Source: Desulfitibacter alkalitolerans DSM 16504
GTDB taxonomy: Bacteria > Bacillota > DSM-16504 > Desulfitibacterales > Desulfitibacteraceae
Assembly (NCBI RefSeq): GCF_000620305.1
Contig: NZ_JHVU01000018.1
Coordinates: 1-64,000, forward strand
Direction: 5' to 3'
DNA length: 64,000 nucleotides
Shown: piece by piece, positions 50,236 through 58,914 of the stretch
Position numbering within the stretch: position 1 is the stretch's first letter
Layout of the letters: each line of letters starts with the position of its first letter
Position numbers and translations under genes: made by a program
Notes under the pieces: model-generated
Told to the model about the DNA's origin: nothing
What the model saw: only the letters and a program-made list of their open reading frames with translations
Databases searched by the model: none

Positions 50236-50697
50236 TTATAGAAATGCCTGTTCATGCTCTAACAGCCATTTTTTTCTCCACAAACCAGAACCATAGCCTA
50301 TCAGGCTTCCATTGCTTCCAATGATGCGGTGGCAGGGAATAACGATGGCATGTTTATTCTTGTTGTTTGCACCACCTACGGCCCGAACTGCTCTTTCATT
50401 GCCAACTGCTGCAGCAATATCCTTATATGATGCAGTTTTTCCATAGGGTACCTGGATAAGCTTTTCATATACCTGTCTTTGAAAGCTTGTGCCCGTAATA
50501 ATAAGATTTAATGAAAAATCCTTGCGTTGACCCCTAAAATATTCCTCCAACTGGGCATGACAATCCATCAGGCAATCGGGTATTTCCTTGGATGCTTCTC
50601 CCTCCTCGCTGAAATCCATGGAAGTAATACCCTCAAAGCTGCCCTTTATTCGAATGAGTCCAATGGGTGAGCTATAAACTACCTCTTTTATATCCAT
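50236..50697 (-). CDS. ogt: methylated-DNA-protein-cysteine methyltransferase
   Basis: This 153-residue DNA repair protein has the acceptor-Cys motif 'IPCHRIIG', preceded by 'YGKTASYKDIAAAVGNERAV'. It removes O6-alkyl groups from guanine by irreversible transfer to its Cys. I chose ATG 50697 with GGAG before it; a longer in-frame start has none. A TTGACC-N17-TAAAAT promoter lies about 130 bp upstream. Confidence 0.93.
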   Translation of the reverse strand: MDIKEVVYSSPIGLIRIKGSFEGITSMDFSEEGEASKEIPDCLMDCHAQLEEYFRGQRKDFSLNLIITGTSFQRQVYEKLIQVPYGKTASYKDIAAAVGNERAVRAVGGANNKNKHAIVIPCHRIIGSNGSLIGYGSGLWRKKWLLEHEQAFL

Positions 50698-50823
50698 ATT
50701 AGTCTCCTTACAAATTAAAAATAGAACTTGATAATGCAATTATTTGAATACCCTGTCTAGTTCAGCCGTTAATCCAGGAAAGGTTATTGACCTGGCACTT
50801 TCAGATTGGGCGTAAGTAACAAT

Positions 50824-50852
50824 ATTTTATAACAAGGGGGAATTAAGGTCAA
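50824..50852 (-). promoter_or_regulatory. sigma-A promoter of ogt
   Basis: Minus-strand TTGACC at 50847-50852 and TAAAAT at 50824-50829 are 17 bp apart. The expected start point gives a leader of about 120 nt before the ogt ATG. Confidence 0.6.
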
Positions 50853-50877
50853 GTTTTGCCATTTTGCAGGCCCATGA

Positions 50878-50911
50878 AACAACCGCCCCTGCTAGGCAGG
50901 AGCGGTTGTTT
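50878..50911. terminator. terminator downstream of the Hsp20 gene
   Basis: A strong hairpin AACAACCGC..CCTGC / GCAGG..GCGGTTGTT (about 50878-50911) is flanked by TTTT on the plus strand and a short T-run on the minus strand. It closes the hspR-hsp20 transcript. Confidence 0.75.
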
Positions 50912-51030
50912 TACTTTCCACTTATATCCAGTTATGTCCAGGGCTTTGCTGGAAGCCCTGGTTGTATTTATATATAGCGGACCTATGACTATGACCTTTG
51001 AATAAACAGCTGCTTATTAGTTTTCGAATT

Positions 51031-51477
51031 TTATTCATCAATCTGTATTTCCTTTGGCTTGGCTTGTTCAGCTTTTGGCAGCTTTAGCTCAAGAACTCCA
51101 TCTTTAAAGGTTGCCTTAACCTTGTCTGTGTCAATGGGAGTGTTTACAGTAAAGCTTCTATAAAACTTGCCGCTGCTTCTTTCCTGTAAAAAGTAGGTTC
51201 CATTTTCCACTTTATTTTCCCTGGTAACCTCTCCAGAGACTGACACTTCATTATTTACTATGTTGATTTTAATGTCTTCCTTTTTTACTCCTGGCAAATC
51301 GATGTTTGCAACAACTTCCTCTGGAGTTTCATAAACATCCATTGATGGATTTAAGCCAAATCTGCCATCAACTAGTTTTTGGTCAAATAGCCTAAAAGTG
51401 TCTCCAAGCAAACGATCCATTTCATTTCTCATATTCATTAATTCACTAAAAGGTCCTCTTCTAATAATATTGGCCAT
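51031..51477 (-). CDS. Hsp20/alpha-crystallin small heat shock protein
   Basis: This 148-residue chaperone has a short N-terminal arm ('GPFSELMNMRNEMDRLLGDT') and an alpha-crystallin domain from about 50 to 140 ('MDVYETPEEVVANIDLPGVK', 'FKDGVLELKLPKAE'). It holds unfolded proteins in the cytoplasm. I chose ATG 51477, six bases after GGAGGG. It lies 13 bp after a MerR/HspR-like gene, so both form a heat-shock operon. Confidence 0.93.
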   Translation of the reverse strand: MANIIRRGPFSELMNMRNEMDRLLGDTFRLFDQKLVDGRFGLNPSMDVYETPEEVVANIDLPGVKKEDIKINIVNNEVSVSGEVTRENKVENGTYFLQERSSGKFYRSFTVNTPIDTDKVKATFKDGVLELKLPKAEQAKPKEIQIDE

Positions 51478-51490
51478 AATCATCCCTCCA

Positions 51491-51781
51491 TTAAAATTTT
51501 AATAATAATTCTTTAACTTTGGAATCGGTCATATTTTGGTCCGCTATTATACCAAGGATTATTTTAATGCCGGATAGATTGACATCCTTTTCCTTCTGCA
51601 GTAAATTTATCAACTGCAGCTTTTTAATATCATTATTTGAATATAACCTGGTATTTCCGCTGGTTCTATGGGGTGATATAAGACCCATCTCCTCGTAATA
51701 ACGCAGTACTCTAATACTAGTTCCCACAAGACGGGCTGCCACACTTATGCTGAATAAAGGCTCCCTGCTGTTTCTCTCCAT
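51491..51781 (-). CDS. HspR-like MerR-family regulator
   Basis: This 96-residue protein has a MerR winged helix ('FSISVAARLVGTSIRVLRYY', 'EEMGLISPHRTSGNTRLYSN', 'LQLINLLQKEKDVNLSGIKI') and lacks a large effector domain, as HspR does. HspR represses chaperone genes and senses unfolded protein through DnaK or other partners. It is upstream of hsp20 in the same operon, and a dyad overlaps its own -10 region, consistent with autorepression. I chose ATG 51781 with GGTGGTG before it. Confidence 0.88.
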   Translation of the reverse strand: MERNSREPLFSISVAARLVGTSIRVLRYYEEMGLISPHRTSGNTRLYSNNDIKKLQLINLLQKEKDVNLSGIKIILGIIADQNMTDSKVKELLLKF

Positions 51782-51810
51782 GTCAATCACCACCAAAACT
51801 TCTCTGATAA

Positions 51811-51840
51811 TAGTATAAAATATACTAATTAATTTGTCAA
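51811..51840 (-). promoter_or_regulatory. hspR-hsp20 promoter with overlapping palindrome
   Basis: Minus-strand TTGACA (51835-51840) and TATACT (51812-51817) are exactly 17 bp apart, a near-ideal sigma-A promoter. The dyad TAGTATA-AAA-TATACTA (51811-51827) covers the -10 box and part of the spacer, so a bound MerR/HspR protein would control it. A second dyad TAACAT/ATGTTA lies at 51846-51861. Confidence 0.8.
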
Positions 51841-51921
51841 CAATCTAACATAAAAATGTTATATTATATTACATTAATCTAGCTTCATAAGCTGCATCAT
51901 AAGATTACATAAGATTACCAA

Positions 51922-51950
51922 TTCAAACTTGTCCAACACTCTAGTATAAT
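51922..51950 (+). promoter_or_regulatory. sigma-A promoter of the secreted peptidase-like gene
   Basis: TTCAAA (51922-51927) and TATAAT (51945-51950) are 17 bp apart. The gene starts about 60 bp downstream at 52011 with GGAGGAGAA before the ATG. Confidence 0.55.
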
Positions 51951-52010
51951 TAATCACAGGGAAAGCAATTTCTTACAAAAAATCATCATAATTACTTAAA
52001 TGGAGGAGAA

Positions 52011-53117
52011 ATGCTGGAGACTAGATTTAGAAAAATAACACATAGCCATTCTTTTTTAACCCTTTGTTTGGTACTTTTTTTGTACATAAACCTTGTTGCT
52101 GCACAAGCTGGAATTGGAGATGCGGCCGAGGAGCTATCTGCAGTGGAGAAATCCACACATGGAGAAAACTGGAATTTTATTGATAATATACCTACTAAAG
52201 ATATTCAAAACCTGAATAAGCTAATTCCTAAAAGCTATGTCCCATGGGAAACAATCGTTAATGAAGAGGAGAAGAGCCGCCGCCAGGGTGTTGGTGAACC
52301 CGGGGAACAGGGGCCTGCTGGGATTGTTGATGCCAGGGTCAATGAAAGTAGAGAGCAGCAAACTGAAATAAGACAGGAACAAGAGCAAGAGCAGACCAAG
52401 GAGCAAAAGCCTGAGCAAAAGTTTGAGCAGAGGCCCGAACAAAAACCAGAGCAAAAACAGGAGAAGCCTGCAAAAAATTTGGATGGATATCTTAACGCAT
52501 ATGTGCTAGATGTGATCAAGAATTATGAAATTGGAAAGTATCCATACCTGCTCAATAATGATTACAAGAACTATAATGGGGTGACTACTAACCTGTACTA
52601 CAAGGACAAGCTGCTGCTCAAGGCCCACCCCTCAGGTAACAGGGCAAGTCACTGTACTGGGATTACCTTTGAGGTTTTTTTTAAGGCCATGCAGGAAAGA
52701 AACAAAAGGCTCGGTCTAGATCCAAATGATTTCAACGGTATGTCCTGGAATGAGCTGTTTGACTTTGTCCTTTTATGGTACATGGCAGATGGAGCACAAA
52801 AAAGCAATAGCGTAATAGCCGTGGAAAAATATGGAATAGGCAAGGGTGTTAAAAATCTTGAGGAAGTTAGACCTGGTGATTTCATACAATTTTCCAGGAC
52901 TAACAATACAGGCCATATTGGTGTATTTCTAGAATGGGTAAGGGAGGACAGCAGGATAATTGGTTTTAGATACTGGTCCAGCCAGGAGTCAACCAGGGGA
53001 ATTAATTATAGAACAGAATACTTCAATATTACCGATAAAGCTGGAAGAAAACGGGGTAGTGTACTTACCAACCACCTTTATATTGCTAGAATAGTGCCAG
53101 TAAACCAATATAAGTAA
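52011..53117 (+). CDS. secreted cysteine-peptidase-like protein with Gln/Glu/Lys repeat linker
   Basis: This 368-residue exported protein has a signal peptide ('LTLCLVLFLYINLVAAQAG', about 17-36), a short collagen-like GEPGEQGPAG at about 97, a repetitive Gln/Glu/Lys/Pro linker (about 115-155) and a C-terminal domain. That domain resembles NlpC/P60 or CHAP amidases: Cys in 'ASHCTGITFEVFF' and His in 'NTGHIGVFLEWV'. It may cut peptidoglycan or surface peptides. The long charged linker is unusual. The gene stands alone between the heat-shock operon and a convergent symporter. Confidence 0.7.
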   Translation: MLETRFRKITHSHSFLTLCLVLFLYINLVAAQAGIGDAAEELSAVEKSTHGENWNFIDNIPTKDIQNLNKLIPKSYVPWETIVNEEEKSRRQGVGEPGEQGPAGIVDARVNESREQQTEIRQEQEQEQTKEQKPEQKFEQRPEQKPEQKQEKPAKNLDGYLNAYVLDVIKNYEIGKYPYLLNNDYKNYNGVTTNLYYKDKLLLKAHPSGNRASHCTGITFEVFFKAMQERNKRLGLDPNDFNGMSWNELFDFVLLWYMADGAQKSNSVIAVEKYGIGKGVKNLEEVRPGDFIQFSRTNNTGHIGVFLEWVREDSRIIGFRYWSSQESTRGINYRTEYFNITDKAGRKRGSVLTNHLYIARIVPVNQYK

Positions 53118-53142
53118 GGTAAATCAACTGCTAAAACGGGGA

Positions 53143-53178
53143 CCCTTGCACCATTTAATATGGGAGCAAGGGCCTTGC
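53143..53178. terminator. terminator between convergent genes
   Basis: Stem CCCTTGC/GCAAGGG (53143-53149 and 53166-53172) with inner CC/GG pairs lies after the peptidase-like gene and before the end of the convergent symporter gene. Confidence 0.6.
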
Positions 53179-53196
53179 GTTTTGGGTGTTAGAGAC

Positions 53197-54624
53197 TTAT
53201 TTCACAGCGTCATGAACCTTATCCTGCAGGTTAGCTAGATCTACAGTTTTTGAAGTAAACCTGCCAAGTAAGAGTGATATGACTATAGGTATGAATAAGG
53301 CTAAACTAAAGGAATGAAGCAGGTTGCCCCGGGTAAAGGCTGGGTCGGGAAACAAAAGAGCCCCTGCTAGGATGCCGCAAAGTACTGCCACCACTCCAGC
53401 CCAACCTGGAAACCTTTCTGAATACAGGCCAAAGAATACTGGGAAAAGGGCTGCCGCACATACCAGGTCAGCTATAAAGAATAAATAAAGAACACTATAG
53501 CCCTGGGATGCTGTGGTAATAACCAGAATACAAATTACTGCTGTTATAATTCTGGAGTAGGCAATAAGCTTTTTAGGGCTGATATCTTTACGTGCCCTGG
53601 CTATATCAACAGTTACTATTCCAGTCATGGCATTTATAAGTGTATCGGCGCTGCTCATAACAAGTGCCACTGCAAGTACTAATACAACTGTTATTACCCA
53701 GGTTGGAGTTGAAGCAAGCACAACCTCAAACAAGGCAGAGGAGGGAGAAGTCAAGGTGTTTTCTGCTACAGCCATAAGACCAAAGGAGCCTGCTATCATG
53801 ACAACAGGTATTATCATCAAGCCAGCTATAACAAAGGACTTGCGAACTGTTGCTGTATCCCTGCTGGCATAGACTCTAGACCATAGTCCCTGATGAAACA
53901 TGTTTGCCGCAAAAACAGCAATTAAAAGGGTAGCGGTAAATTCCCATGCCCCAATATGCTTGAAGCTTAATAGTGAAGGCTCCAGGGACTTTACACGCGC
54001 AACAGCCTCACCAAATCCACCTAGGGAGGAAAGGGTTCCAAAAAAGGCCAACAGCAGCAAGGGTATAATTAGAATTGCTTGAATGGTATCTGTAAAAATT
54101 GAGCCTCTTATGCCGCCATAAGTGGTATACACAAGGGTAGAGCCTCCTATGAGCAGGGCTGTTATCCACAAGGGAATCCCTGTAACAAGGTATACTGCCA
54201 GGGCAATTCCCGTTAATTCAGCGGCAAGGAAAACAGCCATGTAAAACATGGATACAATTAAAGTAAGGACATACATGCCCCTGCCGTATCTATAAAAAAC
54301 AAATTCAGGCAGGGTTGAGCAGTTAGGGGCAAGGTATCTTAACCTTGGCCCGAAAATGGCAAAGGCAACAACTACGAGGGCCTGGGCTACGGCATAGCCC
54401 ATAAATGCTGTCAATCCTCCCCAGGTTCCGGCTTCCGCAGGACTAAAAAGAATCCATGCCCCCATGATTGATGCAAATATTGTTGCAACAGCAGGGCCTG
54501 TGCTCAAAGTATGTCTGGCGGTTATAAAACCGTCCAGGGTATTAAAGGTGTTCCTGGTGCAATAGATGTAGAGAACAGCTGCCAGCATGAAAAACATTAC
54601 AGAAAAAACAATCCAAAAAGTCAT
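53197..54624 (-). CDS. SSS-family Na+ symporter under TPP riboswitch, probable thiamine or precursor importer (ThiV-like)
   Basis: This 475-residue symporter has about 13 membrane segments, 'ASIMGAWILFSPAEAGTWGG', 'VYTTYGGIRGSIFTDTIQAI' and 'MSSADTLINAMTGIVTVDIA', as in PanF-related SSS proteins. A TPP riboswitch and terminator precede it, so it is made when thiamine pyrophosphate is low. The likely cargo is thiamine or the HMP moiety; comparative genomics has named such SSS genes thiV. I chose ATG 54624, seven bases after GAGGGA, over TTG 54645 (no RBS). Confidence 0.9.
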   Translation of the reverse strand: MTFWIVFSVMFFMLAAVLYIYCTRNTFNTLDGFITARHTLSTGPAVATIFASIMGAWILFSPAEAGTWGGLTAFMGYAVAQALVVVAFAIFGPRLRYLAPNCSTLPEFVFYRYGRGMYVLTLIVSMFYMAVFLAAELTGIALAVYLVTGIPLWITALLIGGSTLVYTTYGGIRGSIFTDTIQAILIIPLLLLAFFGTLSSLGGFGEAVARVKSLEPSLLSFKHIGAWEFTATLLIAVFAANMFHQGLWSRVYASRDTATVRKSFVIAGLMIIPVVMIAGSFGLMAVAENTLTSPSSALFEVVLASTPTWVITVVLVLAVALVMSSADTLINAMTGIVTVDIARARKDISPKKLIAYSRIITAVICILVITTASQGYSVLYLFFIADLVCAAALFPVFFGLYSERFPGWAGVVAVLCGILAGALLFPDPAFTRGNLLHSFSLALFIPIVISLLLGRFTSKTVDLANLQDKVHDAVK

Positions 54625-54687
54625 TTCTTTGTCCCTCTTTTCCAAGTTGTAATTATATTAAAAAATATGTAAGCGAAATATCAACCT

Positions 54688-54726
54688 AATAAAATAAAAA
54701 GCGTCCCAGCAGCATAGCCAAGACGC
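54688..54726 (-). terminator. riboswitch-controlled terminator
   Basis: Minus-strand stem GCGTCTTGGC/GCTGGGACGC (54701-54726, with G-T pairs) with a six-base loop is followed by TTTTTATTTT. It lies between the TPP aptamer and the symporter start and is the likely off-switch. Confidence 0.8.
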
Positions 54727-54745
54727 ATAAAAATCAGTCTGTCCA

Positions 54746-54840
54746 CACTATTCCTCCGCTGGTATTACCCATCTCAGGTTCGAAGGGTCTGCAGGTTTCG
54801 CCTGCATTCTCAGTCTCCTATAAAGAAACTCCCCTTAGTG
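54746..54840 (-). promoter_or_regulatory. TPP (THI-box) riboswitch aptamer
   Basis: The minus strand carries the conserved THI-box blocks: GGGGAGT near the 5' end, GACTGAGAATGCAGG, ACCCTTCGAACCTGAGATGG, and GGTAATACCAGCGGAGGAA. The closing helix P1 is CACTA/TAGTG (54836-54840 with 54746-54750). It controls the SSS symporter downstream through the terminator at 54688-54726. Confidence 0.96.
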
Positions 54841-55041
54841 CAATTTTATTAAGTTTATTTTTTCCTACATGCTTTTAATGAATCAATTATAGTCTATAAA
54901 GCATGGTTTTTGCAAATGATTTCTTAAAACAATAATTCAAATATAATTCAAACAATAAGTCTTATTATAATTTTCTAAAAAACTTCGTTTATTTTTCATA
55001 CACAAGTTATGGACTAAAACATATAATAATAGTTAAGTCAA

Positions 55042-55071
55042 TTGGTAAAACAGGCAGCTTATGTATATAAT
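55042..55071 (+). promoter_or_regulatory. candidate sigma-A promoter of the P-type ATPase gene
   Basis: TTGGTA (55042-55047) and TATAAT (55066-55071) are 18 bp apart, about 60 bp before the ATG at 55134. Confidence 0.5.
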
Positions 55072-55133
55072 AGAGGAAGTATAGAGATAAGGTGCATTAT
55101 TATACTTTATGACAAGAAGGTGATTAGGAAGAT

Positions 55134-57809
55134 ATGAGCGATTTTCATTTACGTGATTATGAGCAGGTAATGAGTGAATTAAATGCACAGACTAAAGGGT
55201 TAAGCTCCAGTGATGTAGAAGAAAGAAAGAAAAAGTATGGTGATAACGTTCTCCCAAGTGAACCACCACCATCAATTCTGGAGATATTTATCAGGCAGTT
55301 TAAAAGTCCATTAATATACATCCTCCTGGTTGCAGGTATAGTATCCATTGTACTTAAAGAATACATTGATGCTGGATTTATTATCCTTGTTCTGCTTCTC
55401 AATTCTGTCATTGGGACTTTTCAAGAGTATAATGCTGCAAAAAGTGCGGCTGCCTTACAGAAAATAGTGCCCCATAAAGCCCAGGTCATAAGAGAGGGAA
55501 GGAAAACCGAAATAGATGTTAAGGATATTGTTCCAGGCGATATAGTAGTCCTGGAAGCGGGATTTATGGTACCTGCTGACATGCGCCTCATCAAGGCAAA
55601 CAGCCTTGAAATAGATGAGTCCCTTTTAACCGGTGAGTCAGTTCCTGTGACCAAGAAAACCGAAAAGCTTCAGGGTGAAAATATTTCTCTTGGGGACAGG
55701 ATTAATACTGCCTTTGCAAGCACAGTTGTGTCAAGGGGTTCTGGTTTAGGTGTTGTTACAGATATTGGTTTAAAGACAGAAATAGGAAAAATTGCAGAGG
55801 TTATTGCAGGACCAACCCAGGCCAAGGCACCTCTTGTGCATAGGATGGAAATATTTTCAAGAAACATTGCCATTGTTGTTCTTGGGGCTTCTGCACTTCT
55901 GGCAGTACTTGCATTCATGAGGGGTATTGAGGCCCAGGAGGTCTTTTTCATGGCAGTTGCCCTTGCTGTATCAGCCATTCCAGAGGGTTTGCCAGTTGGT
56001 ATAACCATAGCCCTTTCTGTGGGTATGCGGAGAATGGCAGAACGTAACGTTATTGTTAGAAAACTGGTTGCTGTGGAGGGTTTAGGCAGCTGTACGGTTA
56101 TTGCCAGTGACAAGACTGGGACCCTGACCCATAATGAATTAACGGCAAAGCTAATCAGCCTGCCAGATGGCAAAAGCATTGAGGTAAGTGGGGAAGGATA
56201 TAATCCTGAGGGAGAAGTAAAAATACCAAATGATTTAGAAAAGCAAAGGATTGTGCGTTTTGTAGAAGCTGTTGTTTTATGTAATGAAGCCACCCTATAT
56301 CAAAAAGGTGATGCCTGGTATCACCAGGGGGATTCAGTAGACGTTGCCTTTCTTGTCCTTGGTGCTAAAATGAATATTTTTCAGGATGAATTATTAAAGG
56401 AAAACCCCCAGATTGGTGTAATACCCTTTGATGCCCAGACCAGGTTTGCAGCCACCTTCCACCAGAGGAAAGACCAAATGCGGGCGGCAGCCAAGGGTGC
56501 TTTTGAAGCCATTGGCCCCATGTGTACCAAAATGCTTACAGAAGAAGGCATTGTAGATTTTGATGCTGGGGCTATAGAAAAGAAGGTAGTTGACCTCTCA
56601 AATCAGGGCTATCGCGTTCTGGCTGTTGCAGAGGGAAGCTTAAGGGAAACAAAAGAAAAGTATTCTCAAGAAGACCTTAAAGAGCTTACCTTTTTAGGAT
56701 TAATAGGAATGATTGATCCCTTGAGGGTAGAGGCAATAGAAGCTGTTGAAAAAAGCATTAAGGCAGGGGTTAAGGTTAACATGGTCACTGGGGACCATCC
56801 TTTAACAGCCTTTGCCATTGCAAGGGAGCTGGGAATAGCAAGCTCTCTAGATCAGGTTATTACAGGCAGTGAGCTGGCAAGGTGCTGCGAGGAATTTGAA
56901 GAGGATAAATTTGCAGAACTAATAAGCTCTAAAACGGTTTTTGCAAGGGTTGAGCCCATGCAAAAGCAGTCTATAGTAAATGGACTTATGAAGAAGGGTC
57001 ATTTTGTGGCTGTTACCGGGGACGGAGTAAATGATGCACCTGCTTTAAAGCAGGCAAACATTGGCGTTGCAATGGGTACAGGAACTGATGCTGCAAAGGA
57101 GACTGCTGATATAGTATTGACAGATGACAATTTTGTGTCAATAGTGGCAGGAATTGAAGAAGGCAGGGTTGCCTATGATAATATCCGCAAGGTAATATAC
57201 CTGCTAGTTTCTACCGGGTTTGCAGAAATAGTATTATTTACCCTGGCAGTTGTACTGGGATATCCAATACCCCTACTGGCCGTTCAAATTCTCTGGCTGA
57301 ACATGGTTACCAATGGAGTACAGCATGTGGCACTAGCCTTCGAACCCAACGAGGGTGATGTTATGAAGAGAAAACCAAGACCTCCCCAGGAGGGGGTTTT
57401 CAACCCCTTGATGATCAGACAGGTGGTTGTTTCAGGCTTGTACATGGGTGTTGTTGCCTTTTCCTTATGGGCATATCTGGTAGGCACCCTGGGCTGGAGT
57501 GAGTTTGCAGCAAGAAACAGCATCCTGCTGCTCATGGTTTTCTTTGAAAACTTTCATGTTTTAAACTGCCGATCTGAAAGAAAATCCATCTTTAGAATAC
57601 CCTTTTTCAGCAACAAACTGCTTTTAATAGCAATACTTTTAGCCCAGGCTATCCACCTGGCAAGCATGCAGATACCATTTATGCAGATGGTGCTAAGTGT
57701 TGAACCAATAACCTTTACACAATGGATGCAAACCCTGGTGTTAGGCATTACAATTCTGCTTTGCATGGAAGTGTTTAAGCTGATTAATAAACGCATATCC
57801 AGCAGTTAA
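55134..57809 (+). CDS. P2-type cation-transporting ATPase
   Basis: This 891-residue pump has the N-terminal cation-ATPase domain, actuator motif 'LLTGESVPVT', M4 'AVSAIPEGLPVGITIALSVG', phosphorylation site 'ASDKTGTLTHNE', hinge 'VTGDGVNDAPALKQANIGVA' and a C-terminal four-helix domain. It is like Ca2+-ATPases (SERCA/PMR1), but M6 reads 'NMVTNGVQHVALAFEP', with Asn-Gly-Val-Gln in place of the usual TDGxPA Ca2+ ligands. The ion is therefore uncertain (Na+, K+ or another cation). It is monocistronic. Confidence 0.93.
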   Translation: MSDFHLRDYEQVMSELNAQTKGLSSSDVEERKKKYGDNVLPSEPPPSILEIFIRQFKSPLIYILLVAGIVSIVLKEYIDAGFIILVLLLNSVIGTFQEYNAAKSAAALQKIVPHKAQVIREGRKTEIDVKDIVPGDIVVLEAGFMVPADMRLIKANSLEIDESLLTGESVPVTKKTEKLQGENISLGDRINTAFASTVVSRGSGLGVVTDIGLKTEIGKIAEVIAGPTQAKAPLVHRMEIFSRNIAIVVLGASALLAVLAFMRGIEAQEVFFMAVALAVSAIPEGLPVGITIALSVGMRRMAERNVIVRKLVAVEGLGSCTVIASDKTGTLTHNELTAKLISLPDGKSIEVSGEGYNPEGEVKIPNDLEKQRIVRFVEAVVLCNEATLYQKGDAWYHQGDSVDVAFLVLGAKMNIFQDELLKENPQIGVIPFDAQTRFAATFHQRKDQMRAAAKGAFEAIGPMCTKMLTEEGIVDFDAGAIEKKVVDLSNQGYRVLAVAEGSLRETKEKYSQEDLKELTFLGLIGMIDPLRVEAIEAVEKSIKAGVKVNMVTGDHPLTAFAIARELGIASSLDQVITGSELARCCEEFEEDKFAELISSKTVFARVEPMQKQSIVNGLMKKGHFVAVTGDGVNDAPALKQANIGVAMGTGTDAAKETADIVLTDDNFVSIVAGIEEGRVAYDNIRKVIYLLVSTGFAEIVLFTLAVVLGYPIPLLAVQILWLNMVTNGVQHVALAFEPNEGDVMKRKPRPPQEGVFNPLMIRQVVVSGLYMGVVAFSLWAYLVGTLGWSEFAARNSILLLMVFFENFHVLNCRSERKSIFRIPFFSNKLLLIAILLAQAIHLASMQIPFMQMVLSVEPITFTQWMQTLVLGITILLCMEVFKLINKRISSS

Positions 57810-57864
57810 AAAGAGAAATCATATTTTATTAAAATTATAAAGCTATACTGGAGGGATTGACCAT

Positions 57865-58743
57865 ATGAGTCAGATAATGTTGGAGAATATTGATGTTATT
57901 GAAGAAATTTCTAAAATCGTTTCTAATGAAACTGGATATAATATTATAATTTGTGGAGAGGGCGGCAAGATAATTGAAGCTACCATCAAGGAACGTATTG
58001 GTAGAATACATGGTGGAGGAGAAAAGATTGTTTCAGGAGTGATAGATGAGGCACTTATTACAGCTGAACAGGAAGAAAGGGATAGAGAATTAGGCTTAGA
58101 CACAAGGAAAGGGTACAATTATCCCATTGAGGTTGAAGGAAAAAGAATTGGAAGCGTTGGTATTGCTGGAGATCCTGAGATAGTTAAACCCATTGTTAAG
58201 ATTGCTTCAAAAACCATCAGCTTGTATATAGCACATTATCTTCAACAAAAAAGACAAGAAGAAAAAAATCGTCTTATCAATAGCAAAATATCAGAACAGA
58301 TAGAACAAGTATCGGCAGCCATCCAGGAGCTTGCGGCTGGTGCCGAAGAAATAGATGCAAATTCAAAATCCATGGAGAACATAGCAAATACTGCCCTGCA
58401 AAAAGCTGATGAAACAGATGGCATTTTAAAAATAATAAGAGATATAGCAGACAGGAGTAATATGCTCGGTTTAAATGCGGCCATAGAAGCAGCCAGAGCC
58501 GGTGAGATGGGCAGGGGTTTTTCTGTTGTTGCCGAGGAGATTAGAAAGCTTTCAACAAACTCCAGGGATTCAGTATTAACGGTATCTAGTGTGCTTGGTG
58601 AAATACGCGCCGTAATTGATACAATTTCAGAAGCTGTTTCAAGCACAAGCAGGGTTACTGAGCAGCAGGCAGAAGCCCTGCAAAGTGTTAATGATAACCT
58701 GTTGGAAATCCAGAGAACTGCTGCAGACTTAAATAAGCTTTAA
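57865..58743 (+). CDS. soluble chemoreceptor-like signalling protein with diacid-recognition-type sensor
   Basis: This 292-residue protein without membrane segments has an N-terminal domain like the sugar-diacid recognition domain of CdaR ('[20 protein letters not shown]', '[20 protein letters not shown]', about 1-135). An MCP signalling domain follows ('[20 protein letters not shown]', '[20 protein letters not shown]'). It would pass a cytoplasmic metabolite signal to CheA/CheW; no che genes are in the window. A strong terminator follows. Confidence 0.85.
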   Translation: MSQIMLENIDVIEEISKIVSNETGYNIIICGEGGKIIEATIKERIGRIHGGGEKIVSGVIDEALITAEQEERDRELGLDTRKGYNYPIEVEGKRIGSVGIAGDPEIVKPIVKIASKTISLYIAHYLQQKRQEEKNRLINSKISEQIEQVSAAIQELAAGAEEIDANSKSMENIANTALQKADETDGILKIIRDIADRSNMLGLNAAIEAARAGEMGRGFSVVAEEIRKLSTNSRDSVLTVSSVLGEIRAVIDTISEAVSSTSRVTEQQAEALQSVNDNLLEIQRTAADLNKL

Positions 58744-58788
58744 CAAATACTAACTGGATTTTATATCAAATATAAAGACCTGGTTGAC

Positions 58789-58828
58789 AACCTGCGGCTA
58801 GTAGTTTATGGCCGCAGGTTTGTTTTTT
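58789..58828 (+). terminator. rho-independent terminator
   Basis: A perfect 10-bp stem AACCTGCGGC/GCCGCAGGTT (58789-58798 and 58811-58820) is followed by TGTTTTTTTT. Confidence 0.92.
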
Positions 58829-58914
58829 TTAATAACTTATTATAATTTATGGAACCATTTGGGCCAGATTTGCGTCTAATAAGAGAAAATATTATCCACA
58901 GAAAGAGGGAAGAG

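Larger units (their letters stand above)
50698..51030 (-). other. 333-bp gap holding ogt promoter and Hsp20 terminator
   Basis: There is no gene. The gap contains the ogt promoter at 50824-50852, a leader of about 120 bases, and the terminator at 50878-50911. I see no riboswitch motif in the leader. Confidence 0.6.
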
